NCBI GenBank assembly: GCA_900550645.1
Contig: URTA01000008.1
Coordinates: 1 to 64,000 of the forward strand
DNA length: 64,000 nucleotides
Direction of reading: 5' to 3'
Source of the DNA: an uncultured Porphyromonadaceae bacterium
GTDB taxonomy: Bacteria > Bacteroidota > Bacteroidia > Bacteroidales > Muribaculaceae
Position 1 is the stretch's first letter; the number at the start of each line of letters is the position of its first letter. Shown here piece by piece: positions 17,894 through 27,182 of the stretch. A program made the translations under genes and the position numbers. Under the pieces are notes generated by a model that was not told the DNA's origin, searched no databases, and saw nothing but the letters and a program-made list of their open reading frames with translations.

Positions 17894-19234
17894 TTATTTT
17901 GCCGGGGCATCTGCGCTGTCTGCGATAGCAGGGTTGACTGCGCTGATGTCCTCGTCGAGCTGTTTCAGCTCGGCCTTTATTTCTTTCTTGTTATTGCTGC
18001 GGACGGCATAGCGGCTTACGGAGAGCATGATGCCGAAGGCCATCGACATTACGATGATAGAGGTGCCGCCCTTGGAAATCAGCGGCAAGGGCTGTCCGGA
18101 TACCGGCCCGAGACCGACGACGATGACCATGTGCACCAGTGCTTGCAGCACTATCATGACGGCGCACCCCATTATGAGCAGAGCCGGGAACGCTCGCCGG
18201 CATTTCCTCGCTATCGCCCCGGCTCGCATCAGCAATCCGATGTAAAGTGCAATGAGGAGTATGCCGGTGGCGATGCCGCCGTCCTCGACTATGATGGAGT
18301 AGATGAAGTCGGAGTAGGCGAGTGGCAGACGTGAACTCTCGTGTGAAGAGCCGGGGGTGTTTATTATGCCGCCGCGAGCAATGGCGAAATGCGCGAACAT
18401 GGGCTGGCGGTTCTTGTCGGTTATTGTGTCGTCGGGGCTTATGCCGCGCGAGTATTCCGTCATGCGGCTCTCGTGGGTGTCTGCCCGGGAAGAGGCTTTC
18501 ACAGTGTATGCCGCGCCTCCCACGCAGGCTGTAATGAGCAGTACAATCCCAATCTTGCGCCACTCGATGCCTCCGATTAGCCACATGGCAAACGATGTGG
18601 TGAACACCATCGCCGCATTTGTCAGTCCGTTGACGTACAGCAGCACGGCCACTATGCCTGTGGTCAGGGCGCACCATATCACCCCGGTAGTGCGCACGCC
18701 TCCGGGCTTCTGGTATTTGGCGAGTATCTTGGCCAGGTATATCACTATGGTCAGCTTGATGATTTCTGGCGGCTGGATTGAGAATCCCAATATGCTGATA
18801 GAGCGGCTGGCGCCGTTCAGGTTCTCCCCGGCAACTGTCGCCCATACCAGCAGAAGTATGCTAACAATGAACATAAAGCCGGCGTACATCTTGATCCACT
18901 TGTAGTGCACCTTCTGTATCGTGAAGGTGAGGCAGAAGCCTATGAGCAGAAAGACCGCGTTTTCAATCAGCGGCTTGTATACATCGGCAGATGTCTTCAC
19001 CAGGCTGCTTGAGGCGCTGTAGCCCTCGATGAGCGCGAAGATGACCAGGACGATGTACGTGCCCCAGATGTACTTGTCAGACTTTGGCGCAGAGACTTTG
19101 TCATTGTCCGCGTCTTTCTTGCTCATTAAGCCGAACAGCCCCTTGCGGCGGGGAGTGTCGGCAGCGGCATCGCCCACAGGCATGCCGTCTATGGTCTCGC
19201 GTATCTCTATTGCGGGAGAGGAGTCTGTTGCCAT
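17894..19234 (-). CDS. ftsW: Lipid II polymerase FtsW (SEDS family)
   Basis: This 446-residue SEDS-family inner-membrane protein polymerises lipid II into glycan strands during septation, together with FtsI. About ten membrane segments are visible after an unusually long N-terminal cytosolic part of about 50 residues rich in charged residues. The family signature near the C-terminus is present as GLGPVSGQPLPLISKGGTS. Its neighbours murD and murG and the cognate transpeptidase ftsI in the same cluster fit the FtsW rather than RodA assignment. The C-terminus is charged and cytosolic (KKEIKAELKQLDEDIS). Confidence 0.94.
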   Translation of the reverse strand: MATDSSPAIEIRETIDGMPVGDAAADTPRRKGLFGLMSKKDADNDKVSAPKSDKYIWGTYIVLVIFALIEGYSASSSLVKTSADVYKPLIENAVFLLIGFCLTFTIQKVHYKWIKMYAGFMFIVSILLLVWATVAGENLNGASRSISILGFSIQPPEIIKLTIVIYLAKILAKYQKPGGVRTTGVIWCALTTGIVAVLLYVNGLTNAAMVFTTSFAMWLIGGIEWRKIGIVLLITACVGGAAYTVKASSRADTHESRMTEYSRGISPDDTITDKNRQPMFAHFAIARGGIINTPGSSHESSRLPLAYSDFIYSIIVEDGGIATGILLIALYIGLLMRAGAIARKCRRAFPALLIMGCAVMIVLQALVHMVIVVGLGPVSGQPLPLISKGGTSIIVMSMAFGIMLSVSRYAVRSNNKKEIKAELKQLDEDISAVNPAIADSADAPAK

Positions 19235-19268
19235 CTGTTTATGGTTCAGGTGCGATCATGCGGGGTTT

Positions 19269-20612
19269 TCATTTCGTCATTTCTCTCACAGCCTGTTTGA
19301 ACTGCTCGCCGCGGTCCTCGTAGCTGCTGAACAGGTCGAAGCTGGCGCAGCAGGGAGAGAGCAGCACAGTGTCGCCGGGGGCAGCGGCCTTGCGGCACGC
19401 CTCCATCGCGTCCTTCAGCGAGTGGGTGTCGTGAATTTCAGGCACCTCTCCAGTGAAAAAGTCCAGCAGCTTGCCGTTGTCCTTGCCCATGCATACTATC
19501 GCCTTGACCTTCTCGCGCACGAAGGGGAGTATCTCCGAGTAATCGTTGCCCTTGTCCTTGCCGCCGAGTATCAGGACGGTGGGTGTCACCATGCTCTCGA
19601 GGGCGTACCATGTGGAGTTGACGTTGGTCGCCTTGGAATCGTTGATGTATTTCACGCCGTCAACGGTGGCTACGTACTCGAGGCGGTGTTCCACGGCTTC
19701 GAAGTCTTCGAGGGCGTGGCGTATGCGCTCGTCCTTGACCTGCAGCAGCGATGCTGACAGTCCGGCGGCCATGGAGTTGTAGAGGTTGTGCAGCCCCTTG
19801 AGAGCGAGCTTGTCACGCGGAATTTCCCATTGCCCGGTGGGGAGCTTGAAGTGGATTATGCCGTTGTCGTCCACCCACGAAGCAGCGTCGTCAGTCTGCG
19901 TCTCGCTGAACGGCAGCTGCTGCGCCTCGACCTGCATGGCGCGTATCTGCGCGGTGACTATAGGGTCGCCCTCCCAGTAGATGAAGTAGTCGTCCCTGGT
20001 CTGGTTTTGCAGTATGCGGAACTTGGCAGCGACATAATTTTCCATCTTGTGGTCGTAGCGGTCCAGGTGGTCGGGGGTGATGTTCATGATTATAGCCACG
20101 TCGGCCTTGAAGTCATACATGTTCTCGAGCTGGAAACTCGACAACTCGATTACGTACACGTCATGGTCTTCCTCCGCAACCTGTCGGGCCATGCTGCGTC
20201 CCACGTTGCCGGCCAGGCCTACGTTGAAGCCCGCTTCCTGCAGTATGTGGTATGTCAGCAGGGTAGTGGTGGTCTTGCCGTTGGAGCCGGTGATGCACAC
20301 CGTCTTGGCGTCGGTGTACCTTCCGGCGAACTCTATTTCGGAGATGATGGGCGTACCCTGCTCAGCAAGCTTGCGCACCAGCGGCGCGGTGGGGGGTATG
20401 CCGGGGCTCTTGACCACCTCGTCGGCATTGAGTATTTTCTCCTCCGTGTGCTGCCCCTGCTCGTAGGGTATGCCGTATTTGTCGAGCAGCTCGATGTATT
20501 TCGGGGCTATCTTGCCGCAGTCGCTCAGGAAAACGTCCATGCCTTTGGCCTGGGCCAGGATGGCGGAACCGCATCCGCTCTCGCCGCCTCCGAGTACTAC
20601 TAATCTTTTCAT
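19269..20612 (-). CDS. murD: UDP-N-acetylmuramoyl-L-alanine-D-glutamate ligase
   Basis: This 447-residue Mur ligase adds D-glutamate to UDP-MurNAc-L-Ala. The N-terminal Rossmann-like motif VVLGGGESGCGSAILA (about 5-20) binds the substrate. The P-loop TGSNGKTTTTLL is at 108-119, and the conserved NDSKATNVNSTWYAL and LSPCCASFDLFSSYEDRG motifs are present in the C-terminal half. Length is normal. It lies 28 bases after mraY and 34 bases before ftsW on the minus strand. Confidence 0.96.
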   Translation of the reverse strand: MKRLVVLGGGESGCGSAILAQAKGMDVFLSDCGKIAPKYIELLDKYGIPYEQGQHTEEKILNADEVVKSPGIPPTAPLVRKLAEQGTPIISEIEFAGRYTDAKTVCITGSNGKTTTTLLTYHILQEAGFNVGLAGNVGRSMARQVAEEDHDVYVIELSSFQLENMYDFKADVAIIMNITPDHLDRYDHKMENYVAAKFRILQNQTRDDYFIYWEGDPIVTAQIRAMQVEAQQLPFSETQTDDAASWVDDNGIIHFKLPTGQWEIPRDKLALKGLHNLYNSMAAGLSASLLQVKDERIRHALEDFEAVEHRLEYVATVDGVKYINDSKATNVNSTWYALESMVTPTVLILGGKDKGNDYSEILPFVREKVKAIVCMGKDNGKLLDFFTGEVPEIHDTHSLKDAMEACRKAAAPGDTVLLSPCCASFDLFSSYEDRGEQFKQAVREMTK

Positions 20613-20640
20613 TGTCTGTATGTTGGTGTTATGTTGTGTC

Positions 20641-21915
20641 TTATCTGATTTTCAGGGTCACGAATGTCATTGCCGCGAGCAGTATGCCCACGATCCAGAA
20701 ACGCATCACTATCTTGGATTCAGGTATCGGGTGCGCCGGGTGGTTGAACAGTATCTTCTCGCCGGCGGGAGCCTCGCGCTGGAAGTGGTGATGCAGCGGC
20801 GTCATCTTGAATATACGCCTTCCCGCGCCGTACCGTTTCTTGGTGTACTTGAAGTATGCCACCTGCAGGATGACCGACAGGTCTTCGACGAAGAATATGA
20901 GGCACAACAGCGGTATGAGCAGCTCCTTGCGTATGAGGATGGCGAACACGGCGAGGATGCCGCCGAGCGTCAGGCTGCCGGTGTCGCCCATGAATACCTG
21001 CGCGGGGAAGGCGTTGTACCACAGGAAGCCCACCAGTGCGCCGATGAACGCCGCAGCGTAGACCACCATCTCTTCAGACCCTGGTATGTACATGATGTTC
21101 AGGTAGCCCGAATAGACGATGTTGCCTCCCAGGTATGCCATTATGGCCAGTGCAACGCCGATTATCGCCGACGTGCCGGCGCACAGGCCGTCAAGCCCGT
21201 CCGTGAGGTTCGCTCCGTTGCTGACCGCCGTCACCACGAATATCACCACGAAAACGAACACTATCCACCCCATGGTCGAGGCGGCATTGTCGTCGTCTAT
21301 CCACGAGGTCAGCCACTCATAGTTGAAGTTGTTGTTCTTGATGAACGGTATTGTGGTCTGCGGCGACTTCACGTCCTCCTGGCTCATGACTATCTCTGTC
21401 TGCTGCGTCTGCTCGTTGACGATTTCAGTGTTCTCGCGCATCACGATGTCAGGCGAGAGCCACATGGTTATGCCCACAAGCAGCCCGAGGCCTACCTGGC
21501 CGGTAATTTTGTACTTCCCTTTCAGTCCGTCCTTGTTGTGGTATTTCAGCTTGCGGTAGTCGTCGAGGAAGCCGATAGCTCCCATCCACAGCGTCGCCAC
21601 CAGCATGAGTATCAGGTAGATGTTGGCGAGGTTGCCGACCAGCAGACAGGGTATTACTATCGCGAGTATTATGATGATGCCGCCCATGGTGGGAGTGCCT
21701 TTCTTCTGCATTTGCCCCTCAAGGCCGAGGTTGCGTACATCCTCGCCTATCTGCATGCGGCGCAGCCGGCGTATGATGACGTTGCCCAGCAGCAGGGCCA
21801 CAAGCAGTCCCAGCGCAAGCGCAACGCCGGCGCGGAACGAGATATAGTCCATCAGGCGGTGTCCAGGGAAGTCTGTGCTCCCGAATATCTGGAACAGAGA
21901 ATAGATCATTGTCAT
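20641..21915 (-). CDS. mraY: Phospho-MurNAc-pentapeptide transferase
   Basis: This 424-residue polytopic enzyme moves phospho-MurNAc-pentapeptide onto undecaprenyl phosphate, forming lipid I. Family motifs are GGIIIILAIVIPCLL after KGTPTMGG, FLDDYRKL with the DD pair, NLTDGLDGLCAGTS, and FMGDTGSLTLGG. The HHHFQ-type motif appears as TPLHHHFQREA near the C-terminus. The protein is longer than E. coli MraY because of an extra periplasmic/cytosolic loop (about 165-210), as is common in Bacteroidetes. An alternative start two codons downstream (21909) is possible. Confidence 0.96.
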   Translation of the reverse strand: MTMIYSLFQIFGSTDFPGHRLMDYISFRAGVALALGLLVALLLGNVIIRRLRRMQIGEDVRNLGLEGQMQKKGTPTMGGIIIILAIVIPCLLVGNLANIYLILMLVATLWMGAIGFLDDYRKLKYHNKDGLKGKYKITGQVGLGLLVGITMWLSPDIVMRENTEIVNEQTQQTEIVMSQEDVKSPQTTIPFIKNNNFNYEWLTSWIDDDNAASTMGWIVFVFVVIFVVTAVSNGANLTDGLDGLCAGTSAIIGVALAIMAYLGGNIVYSGYLNIMYIPGSEEMVVYAAAFIGALVGFLWYNAFPAQVFMGDTGSLTLGGILAVFAILIRKELLIPLLCLIFFVEDLSVILQVAYFKYTKKRYGAGRRIFKMTPLHHHFQREAPAGEKILFNHPAHPIPESKIVMRFWIVGILLAAMTFVTLKIR

Positions 21916-21947
21916 TTCATTTATAGGGTTCTGTAAAGGACGGGCTG

Positions 21948-23402
21948 TCAGGCAAATGTGTCGCGCACTTCCTGGCGGTCGTCGAAATGGTGTCGCACAC
22001 CGTTCACCTCCTGGTATGTCTCATGTCCCTTGCCGGCAATGAGTACCACAGAGCCGGGGGCGGCGGTGCGCAGCGCAGTTCGGATAGCCTCGCGGCGGTC
22101 CACGATGGTCTGTGTGCGAGAAAGAGCCTCGCTGTCAAGGCCTTTCGCCATGTCGTCGATTATGGCTTGGGGGTCTTCGGTGCGGGGGTTGTCAGAGGTT
22201 AGGAACAGGCGGTCGCTGCGGCGTGCCGCCTCGCTCGCCATTATGGGACGCTTGCCGTGGTCGCGGTCGCCGCCCGCGCCGGTGACCGTAGTGATTTCTC
22301 CCTCCGGCCCAACGATTTCGCGTATGGTGTCAAGCACGTTGACCAGTGCGTCCGGGGTGTGGGCATAGTCCACTATCGCGGTAACTCCTGTCGGGGTGAG
22401 TATGGTCTGGAAACGCCCTGCCACAGGGACGAGGCGGCTCATGTTGACCAGCACCTCCTCAGGGCTGAAGCCTGCGAGCACGGCTGCGCCGTAGACTGCC
22501 GTCAGGTTGTAGGCATTGAAGCGGCCGGTGAAAGCCACCTCCACCTCCTTGCCGTTGAGCGTCAGCAGCGTGCCGTCGAGGCGTGTCTCCATGATGCGGC
22601 AGCGGAAGTCAGCGTCGGTGCGCAGCGAGTATGTGTAGACATGGGCGCGGGTGTTCTGCACCATGTAGCGGCCGTGGCTGTCGTCGATGTTGATGAGCGC
22701 GAAAGCGTCCTCGGGGAGCATGTCGAAAAATTTCTTCTTCGCGTTCATGTAGTTCTCCACCGTCTTGTGGTAGTCCAGGTGGTCGCGCGTCAGGTTGGAG
22801 AATATTGCGCCAGCGAAGTTCAGCCCGGCTATGCGGCACTGGTCGGCAGCGTGCGAGGAGACTTCCATGAAGGCGTATTCGCAACCGGCTTCCACCATTT
22901 CGGCGAGCAGCGCGTTGAGCGTCAGCGGGTCGGGTGTGGTGTGCGTGGTGGGTATTGCGCGGTCGCACACATAGTTGCATACCGTGGAGAGGAGGCCGGC
23001 GCGGCAGCCCTCGTATTTTGCCATCTCATAGAGCAGGGTGGCGGTAGTGGTCTTGCCGTTGGTGCCGGTCACGCCTATCAGCTTGAGTTGGCGCGAGGGG
23101 TGGTCGTGCCATGCGGAGGCGAGGCGGCCGAGTGCGTCGGCGGAATTGGCGACGCGGATATATGTTATCCCCTTCTCGATGGCGGAGGGTAGGTTTTCGC
23201 ATACTATGGCGCCCACATGGTTGCTTGCCACGACGGGAATGTACTTGTGGCCGTCGGTGGTCACGCCGCGTACTGCCACAAACATGCCCCCCTTGACCGC
23301 TTTGCGCGAATCGCTCACGAGGCTGACAATGTTCTTGTCAGTGTCGCCGATGATTTCCAGCGGCTCTATCTCACGGAGTAGGTTTGATAATTTGATGATC
23401 AT
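21948..23402 (-). CDS. murE: UDP-MurNAc-tripeptide synthetase, meso-diaminopimelate adding
   Basis: This 484-residue Mur ligase adds the third amino acid to UDP-MurNAc-L-Ala-D-Glu. The P-loop GVTGTNGKTTTATLL is at 110-124, with the carbamylated-Lys region nearby. The specificity motif DNPR (in LTSDNPRTEDPQAI, about residue 400) is the form found in meso-diaminopimelate ligases, so the peptidoglycan should be of the DAP type. Length is normal. It lies nine bases after ftsI and 32 bases before mraY. Confidence 0.96.
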   Translation of the reverse strand: MIIKLSNLLREIEPLEIIGDTDKNIVSLVSDSRKAVKGGMFVAVRGVTTDGHKYIPVVASNHVGAIVCENLPSAIEKGITYIRVANSADALGRLASAWHDHPSRQLKLIGVTGTNGKTTTATLLYEMAKYEGCRAGLLSTVCNYVCDRAIPTTHTTPDPLTLNALLAEMVEAGCEYAFMEVSSHAADQCRIAGLNFAGAIFSNLTRDHLDYHKTVENYMNAKKKFFDMLPEDAFALINIDDSHGRYMVQNTRAHVYTYSLRTDADFRCRIMETRLDGTLLTLNGKEVEVAFTGRFNAYNLTAVYGAAVLAGFSPEEVLVNMSRLVPVAGRFQTILTPTGVTAIVDYAHTPDALVNVLDTIREIVGPEGEITTVTGAGGDRDHGKRPIMASEAARRSDRLFLTSDNPRTEDPQAIIDDMAKGLDSEALSRTQTIVDRREAIRTALRTAAPGSVVLIAGKGHETYQEVNGVRHHFDDRQEVRDTFA

Positions 23403-23411
23403 AGTATATCG

Positions 23412-25607
23412 TTATATTTTTAATGTCAGGTAAACGGTCATGCCCGGGGTCAGCTGTGTCCCGGGCGGTATGTCCTGCGTCGCAACGTGTCCGACTCCCA
23501 ATATTCTCGCGTTCACGCCCATGCGCTCGAGCGTGGCTATAGCCGTCTCCGGGTCGTAGCCGTGCAGGTCGGGCATCTGTCCGCCCGCAGCGGGCGCGGC
23601 TGTGCCGAATCTCTTGTAGCTGCTTATGCCCAGCATGTTGCAGATGTAGGAGGCATCGAAGCCCGGGAGTGCAGTGAACACGGGGGTAGAGGAGGAGTTC
23701 ATGTCTGTGTATGACGAGGTGTTGTCGAGCAGCCCTCGCGAGTAAAGTCGCAGCGCGATGTTTAGCATCACCTTGCCGGAAGTCCGTGCTGCCGAAGTGC
23801 CGGCAGGGGCGAGGATGAGCACCATCATCGAGTATTTCGGGCTCTCGTAGGGGAAGAAGCCCGCGAATGCATACCGCCGCCGTGAGAGGTCATAACCGGT
23901 GCGTCCGTCGATTTTCTTGTCGAACACGGGGTATGCCGTTCCGGTCTTTCCGGCCAGGGCTACGCGGTCGTCCTTGAGTGCCATGGCGGTGGTGTGGTCA
24001 GAGCCGTTGCCGGTGACGGTATACCGCAGGCATTCAGCCACCTTGTCGGCAGTCTCCTTGGAGCATACGCGCAGCGTTTTTACTTGCAGCACCGAGTCGC
24101 GGCCGTCCTCGTCCTCGATTTTCGAGATGAGGTGCGGGTATACCAGCATGCCGCCGTTGGCTATGGCGTTGTAGTATGCCAGCGTGTAGATAGGCGGTAT
24201 TTCGCTGTTGTAGCCGTATGTCTGCCGCGCGAGGCTCAGGTGCCGGGCGGTCATGGTCACAGGGTTGCCGTTGCGGTCTGTGGCTGTCAGGCGAGGGAAG
24301 TAGGGGGTGTGCTCTGAGCCCAGGCCGGAGTGAAAACTCTCGAAGAAGCCAATCTTCTCCAGGCGGTCGTGATAGTTCTCCGGGTGGTCCTTGTAGCCGC
24401 GGAAGAGGACGCGGGCGATGCCCGTGTTGGACGACATGCCGATGACCTGCTTCATGTTCTTGACAGCGGGTGCGTGGTTGTCCACCGTCCCCTGGAACGG
24501 GCTGCAGTCCACGGCGTCGTTGACCGATTTGACCAGCCCGTCCTCAAACGCCACCATTAATGATATGGGCTTGATGACCGAACCCGGCTCAAACCTCAGC
24601 CCCGCACGGTTTCTTGCCTCGCCGTAGGTGTTGTCGTCGAGCAGCTCGATGTTGGAGAGCGCCTTGATCGCGCCGGTGCTTGTTTCCATGATTATCGCCG
24701 TTGCCCAGATGGCGTTGGCCTCAACGCATACGCTGCGCAGCTCCTCGTCGAGCATGTCCTGCATGTCGATGTTGATGGTGGAATACACGTTGTATCCGTG
24801 CTGCGGTTTCTTGACCACAACATCCTTTGTGCCTCCGGCGCCCGACATGCGCTGCTTCTTGCCAGGCACGCCGTACAGCAGCTTGTCAAAGTCTTTCTCG
24901 AGGCCGGAATAGCCGTGTATCTCGTCCAGCGTGTCCTTCTTGTCGGGCTGCGGCATCCTCATTTCGGAGACGCGGCCTATGCTGAACTTTGCCATGTCGC
25001 CGTATGGGTAAACGCGCTCTACCGCACGCTCGGTGCCTATCGGGTGCTTGCTGCCTCTCAGCTTGCCGTTGGGCTTGTAGAAGTTGCGTATTCCCGGGAA
25101 CGACAGTATGCGCTGGTAGTCCTCCTCGCTGGCGCATTTCTTGACATAAATAGAGGCGTTGCGGTCAGACACGTCTTTTGCCAACTCGTTGCGCAGCTTC
25201 GTCCTCCATGACTTTTTCTCACGCTCGTCCGCTTGCAGCTTTTCCAGGCCTGCGGCCAACGGGTAGTAGCGGTCCAGGGAGTCTGCCAGCGAGTCGATGG
25301 TCTTGGATTTGATGCCTATTTTCTTAGAGTTGCTCCAGTCGGAGCTCTGCATGTCGAGTTTTATGTGAAACGTGTTGACGGTACAGGCCAGTATGTTGCC
25401 GTTGTCGGAGAGTATGCTGCCGCGCAGCGGTTTGGCTATGCTGGTCTTTGACAGCTCCCTCGCCGCAGCCTTTTTCCATTCGCTGCCGTTGATGACGGCA
25501 ATTGAAAACAGCTGGTATATTATCAACGCCGCGACGACAAGCGATGTGCCAGTTATGATGGCATATCGTCCCATGATGTGTCTTTTGTTCGCGCCGGTCT
25601 TTTTCAT
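23412..25607 (-). CDS. ftsI: Septal peptidoglycan transpeptidase (PBP3/FtsI, SpoVD-like) with PASTA domain
   Basis: This 731-residue class B penicillin-binding protein cross-links septal peptidoglycan in the periplasm and is the partner of FtsW. One N-terminal transmembrane segment (about 15-38) is followed by the pedestal domain, starting with KPLRGSILSDNG (about 59-70). The transpeptidase motifs are SVIK with catalytic Ser343 and Lys346, SSN (392-394) and KTG (554-556). The last 65 residues form a PASTA domain (DLHGYDPETAIATLERMG), which is common in Bacteroidetes and Gram-positive homologues but absent from E. coli FtsI. The ATG overlaps the ftsL stop codon (ATGA). Confidence 0.95.
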   Translation of the reverse strand: MKKTGANKRHIMGRYAIITGTSLVVAALIIYQLFSIAVINGSEWKKAAARELSKTSIAKPLRGSILSDNGNILACTVNTFHIKLDMQSSDWSNSKKIGIKSKTIDSLADSLDRYYPLAAGLEKLQADEREKKSWRTKLRNELAKDVSDRNASIYVKKCASEEDYQRILSFPGIRNFYKPNGKLRGSKHPIGTERAVERVYPYGDMAKFSIGRVSEMRMPQPDKKDTLDEIHGYSGLEKDFDKLLYGVPGKKQRMSGAGGTKDVVVKKPQHGYNVYSTINIDMQDMLDEELRSVCVEANAIWATAIIMETSTGAIKALSNIELLDDNTYGEARNRAGLRFEPGSVIKPISLMVAFEDGLVKSVNDAVDCSPFQGTVDNHAPAVKNMKQVIGMSSNTGIARVLFRGYKDHPENYHDRLEKIGFFESFHSGLGSEHTPYFPRLTATDRNGNPVTMTARHLSLARQTYGYNSEIPPIYTLAYYNAIANGGMLVYPHLISKIEDEDGRDSVLQVKTLRVCSKETADKVAECLRYTVTGNGSDHTTAMALKDDRVALAGKTGTAYPVFDKKIDGRTGYDLSRRRYAFAGFFPYESPKYSMMVLILAPAGTSAARTSGKVMLNIALRLYSRGLLDNTSSYTDMNSSSTPVFTALPGFDASYICNMLGISSYKRFGTAAPAAGGQMPDLHGYDPETAIATLERMGVNARILGVGHVATQDIPPGTQLTPGMTVYLTLKI

Positions 25608-26017
25608 TTCTTTTCTGGTGAGGGTTGTGCCGGTGAATGTTCTGTTACCGGGATGTCCGCCTCTATCTCATACGGAGGCTGCTCCTGGTGTATCAGCCCG
25701 AGGTTGTTCTGCCGCACCAGCTCGAGCATGCGTGTCTCGCGTATCTGCGACATATACTTCTGCTTTTCGGTCATCATCTCGCTCTGCGCCTTGCGCAGCT
25801 GCGCGTTTAGGTTCTCGATTTCCTTCTGAAGCGTCTGCGTGCGGTAGCGCATGCCGGTGATAGTCAGCATTACAATCGTGGCCACGATGATTAGCCATGC
25901 GTTTTTGCGCATGACATCGATTGACAGGTTCTCGCCGTTCTTCATGCCGCGCCAACGGAAGCCGTGCATCAGCCCCTTCTTCGGCTTGTCATCTTTTTTT
26001 GTCGCTTTCTTGGCCAT
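25604..26017 (-). CDS. ftsL: FtsL-like division protein
   Basis: This 137-residue bitopic protein has a basic cytosolic N-terminus (MAKKATKKDDKPKKG), a single membrane segment (about residues 38-58, AWLIIVATIVMLTITGM) and a coiled coil (about 62-100, QTLQKEIENLNAQLRKAQSEM). That architecture and its position between rsmH and ftsI identify it as the FtsL component that joins FtsQ and FtsI/W in the divisome. The frame is open for another 18 codons upstream into rsmH, but the ATG at 26017, seven bases after the rsmH stop, is the natural start. Sequence conservation in this family is low, so the call rests on topology and context. Confidence 0.85.
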   Translation of the reverse strand: MAKKATKKDDKPKKGLMHGFRWRGMKNGENLSIDVMRKNAWLIIVATIVMLTITGMRYRTQTLQKEIENLNAQLRKAQSEMMTEKQKYMSQIRETRMLELVRQNNLGLIHQEQPPYEIEADIPVTEHSPAQPSPEKK

Positions 26018-26024
26018 GGCTTCG

Positions 26025-26960
26025 TCAGTTGCGGTTGTCGGTTTCCTGTGAGGGCTTAAGTTCAGCCACACGCAGTTTCGCGCTGCGTGCGCGAGGGTTG
26101 GCTTCCACCTCCTCGCGGGAGGCTGTCACGGGCTGGCGTGTCACCAGCCGCCACGGGGTCGAGATGTTGCCGAAGAAGTCCTGCTCCACACGCCCCTCGA
26201 TGTTGCCCGAGCGCATGAAGTTTTTGACCATGCGGTCTTCGAGCGAGTGGTAGGTGAGTATTGTAAGCCGTCCTCCGGGACGCAGTATGCGCACTGTCGA
26301 GGCGAGGAATTTGTGCAATGCTGTCATTTCGCCGTTGACCTCGATGCGCAGTGCCTGAAACACCTGCGCGAGTTCCTTTTTGACCTGCCGCGGGTTCAGC
26401 GCGGGGGTTACAGCGTCTGCCAACTGCAGCGTGGTCTGTATCGGCTCTGCGGCGCGTGTGCGCATGATTGCCGCTACCAACTGCCGGGGCTGCTTGATGT
26501 CGCCGTATAGGCGCAGCAGGTCGCCGAGCTGCTGCTCGTCATAGCCGTTTATGATGTCTGCCGCTGTGACGCTGGCCGACTGGTTCATGCGCATGTCCAG
26601 CGGCGCATCGGCACGAAACGAAAAGCCCCTTTCGGCTGTGTCAAAATGGTGGAATGATACGCCGAGGTCTGCCAAAATGCCATCAACGGGAATTGCGTTG
26701 TGGTAGTGCATGAAATTTTCGGCATAGCGGAAATTGGAATGTACGAAAGTAAACCGCGCATCCTCCGGGCTGTTTGCTCGTGCATCGATGTCTTGGTCCA
26801 GGCCGTACAGCCGCCCCGCAGATCCGAGTCGCGAGAGGATGGCACGCGAGTGGCCGCCGCCGCCGAACGTGACGTCGAGGTATGTGCCGTCTGGCTTGAT
26901 GTTCAGACCGTTGACGGTCTCTTCCAGCAATGCTGGTATGTGGTATGTCTGTTCTGCCAT
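26025..26960 (-). CDS. rsmH: 16S rRNA (cytosine1402-N4)-methyltransferase
   Basis: This 311-residue SAM-dependent enzyme (formerly MraW) methylates C1402 in the ribosomal P site. The N-terminus MAEQTYHIPALLEETVNGL and the SAM motif YLDVTFGGGGHSRAIL are diagnostic. GILADLGVSFHHFDTAERGFSF, the RIL/PGGRLTILTYHSLEDRMVK motif and the basic C-terminus NPRARSAKLRVAEL are also present. The frame extends 32 codons further upstream, but that part is non-homologous, so I chose the ATG at 26960. It is the first gene of the division cluster here, where mraZ would normally precede it. Confidence 0.96.
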   Translation of the reverse strand: MAEQTYHIPALLEETVNGLNIKPDGTYLDVTFGGGGHSRAILSRLGSAGRLYGLDQDIDARANSPEDARFTFVHSNFRYAENFMHYHNAIPVDGILADLGVSFHHFDTAERGFSFRADAPLDMRMNQSASVTAADIINGYDEQQLGDLLRLYGDIKQPRQLVAAIMRTRAAEPIQTTLQLADAVTPALNPRQVKKELAQVFQALRIEVNGEMTALHKFLASTVRILRPGGRLTILTYHSLEDRMVKNFMRSGNIEGRVEQDFFGNISTPWRLVTRQPVTASREEVEANPRARSAKLRVAELKPSQETDNRN

Positions 26961-27071
26961 GCGCAATGTCCCCTTCAGCCTGTGGTTATGTGTGCAAGTC
27001 AACGGCAGCGGTGGGGCACCCTCGTGCTGATGCCCTCGGCTGCGAACTGCGCACACTATGATTCACGAATG

Positions 27072-27079
27072 TAAAGGTA
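27072..27079 (-). promoter_or_regulatory. Possible -7 box for the division/cell-wall cluster
   Basis: Read on the minus strand this is TACCTTTA, one mismatch from TAnnTTTG, about 110 bases before the rsmH start. No convincing -33 box is seen. The 222-base gap between rsmH and the glycosyltransferase gene (26961-27182) is otherwise unassigned and includes an AT-rich stretch. Confidence 0.3.
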
Positions 27080-27182
27080 CTCAATTCCGCCGTCAATTTG
27101 CATTGCTTAATTCTTAAATAATGCCGAATATGCGGAAAAAGTTATCTACACGCCCTGCGCACGTATGCTGTAGCGGTTCGGA

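Noticed and set aside
20470..21936. A 488-codon open frame on the plus strand across murD-mraY
   Set aside because: It is antisense to two certain genes, has low-complexity His/Tyr/Glu-rich sequence and no homologous motif; it is a by-product of GC-rich codon use.
24204..24213. Absence of murF and ddl as a sign of cluster disruption
   Set aside because: Bacteroidetes normally encode murF elsewhere; the observed order from rsmH to ftsZ is complete for the phylum apart from mraZ.
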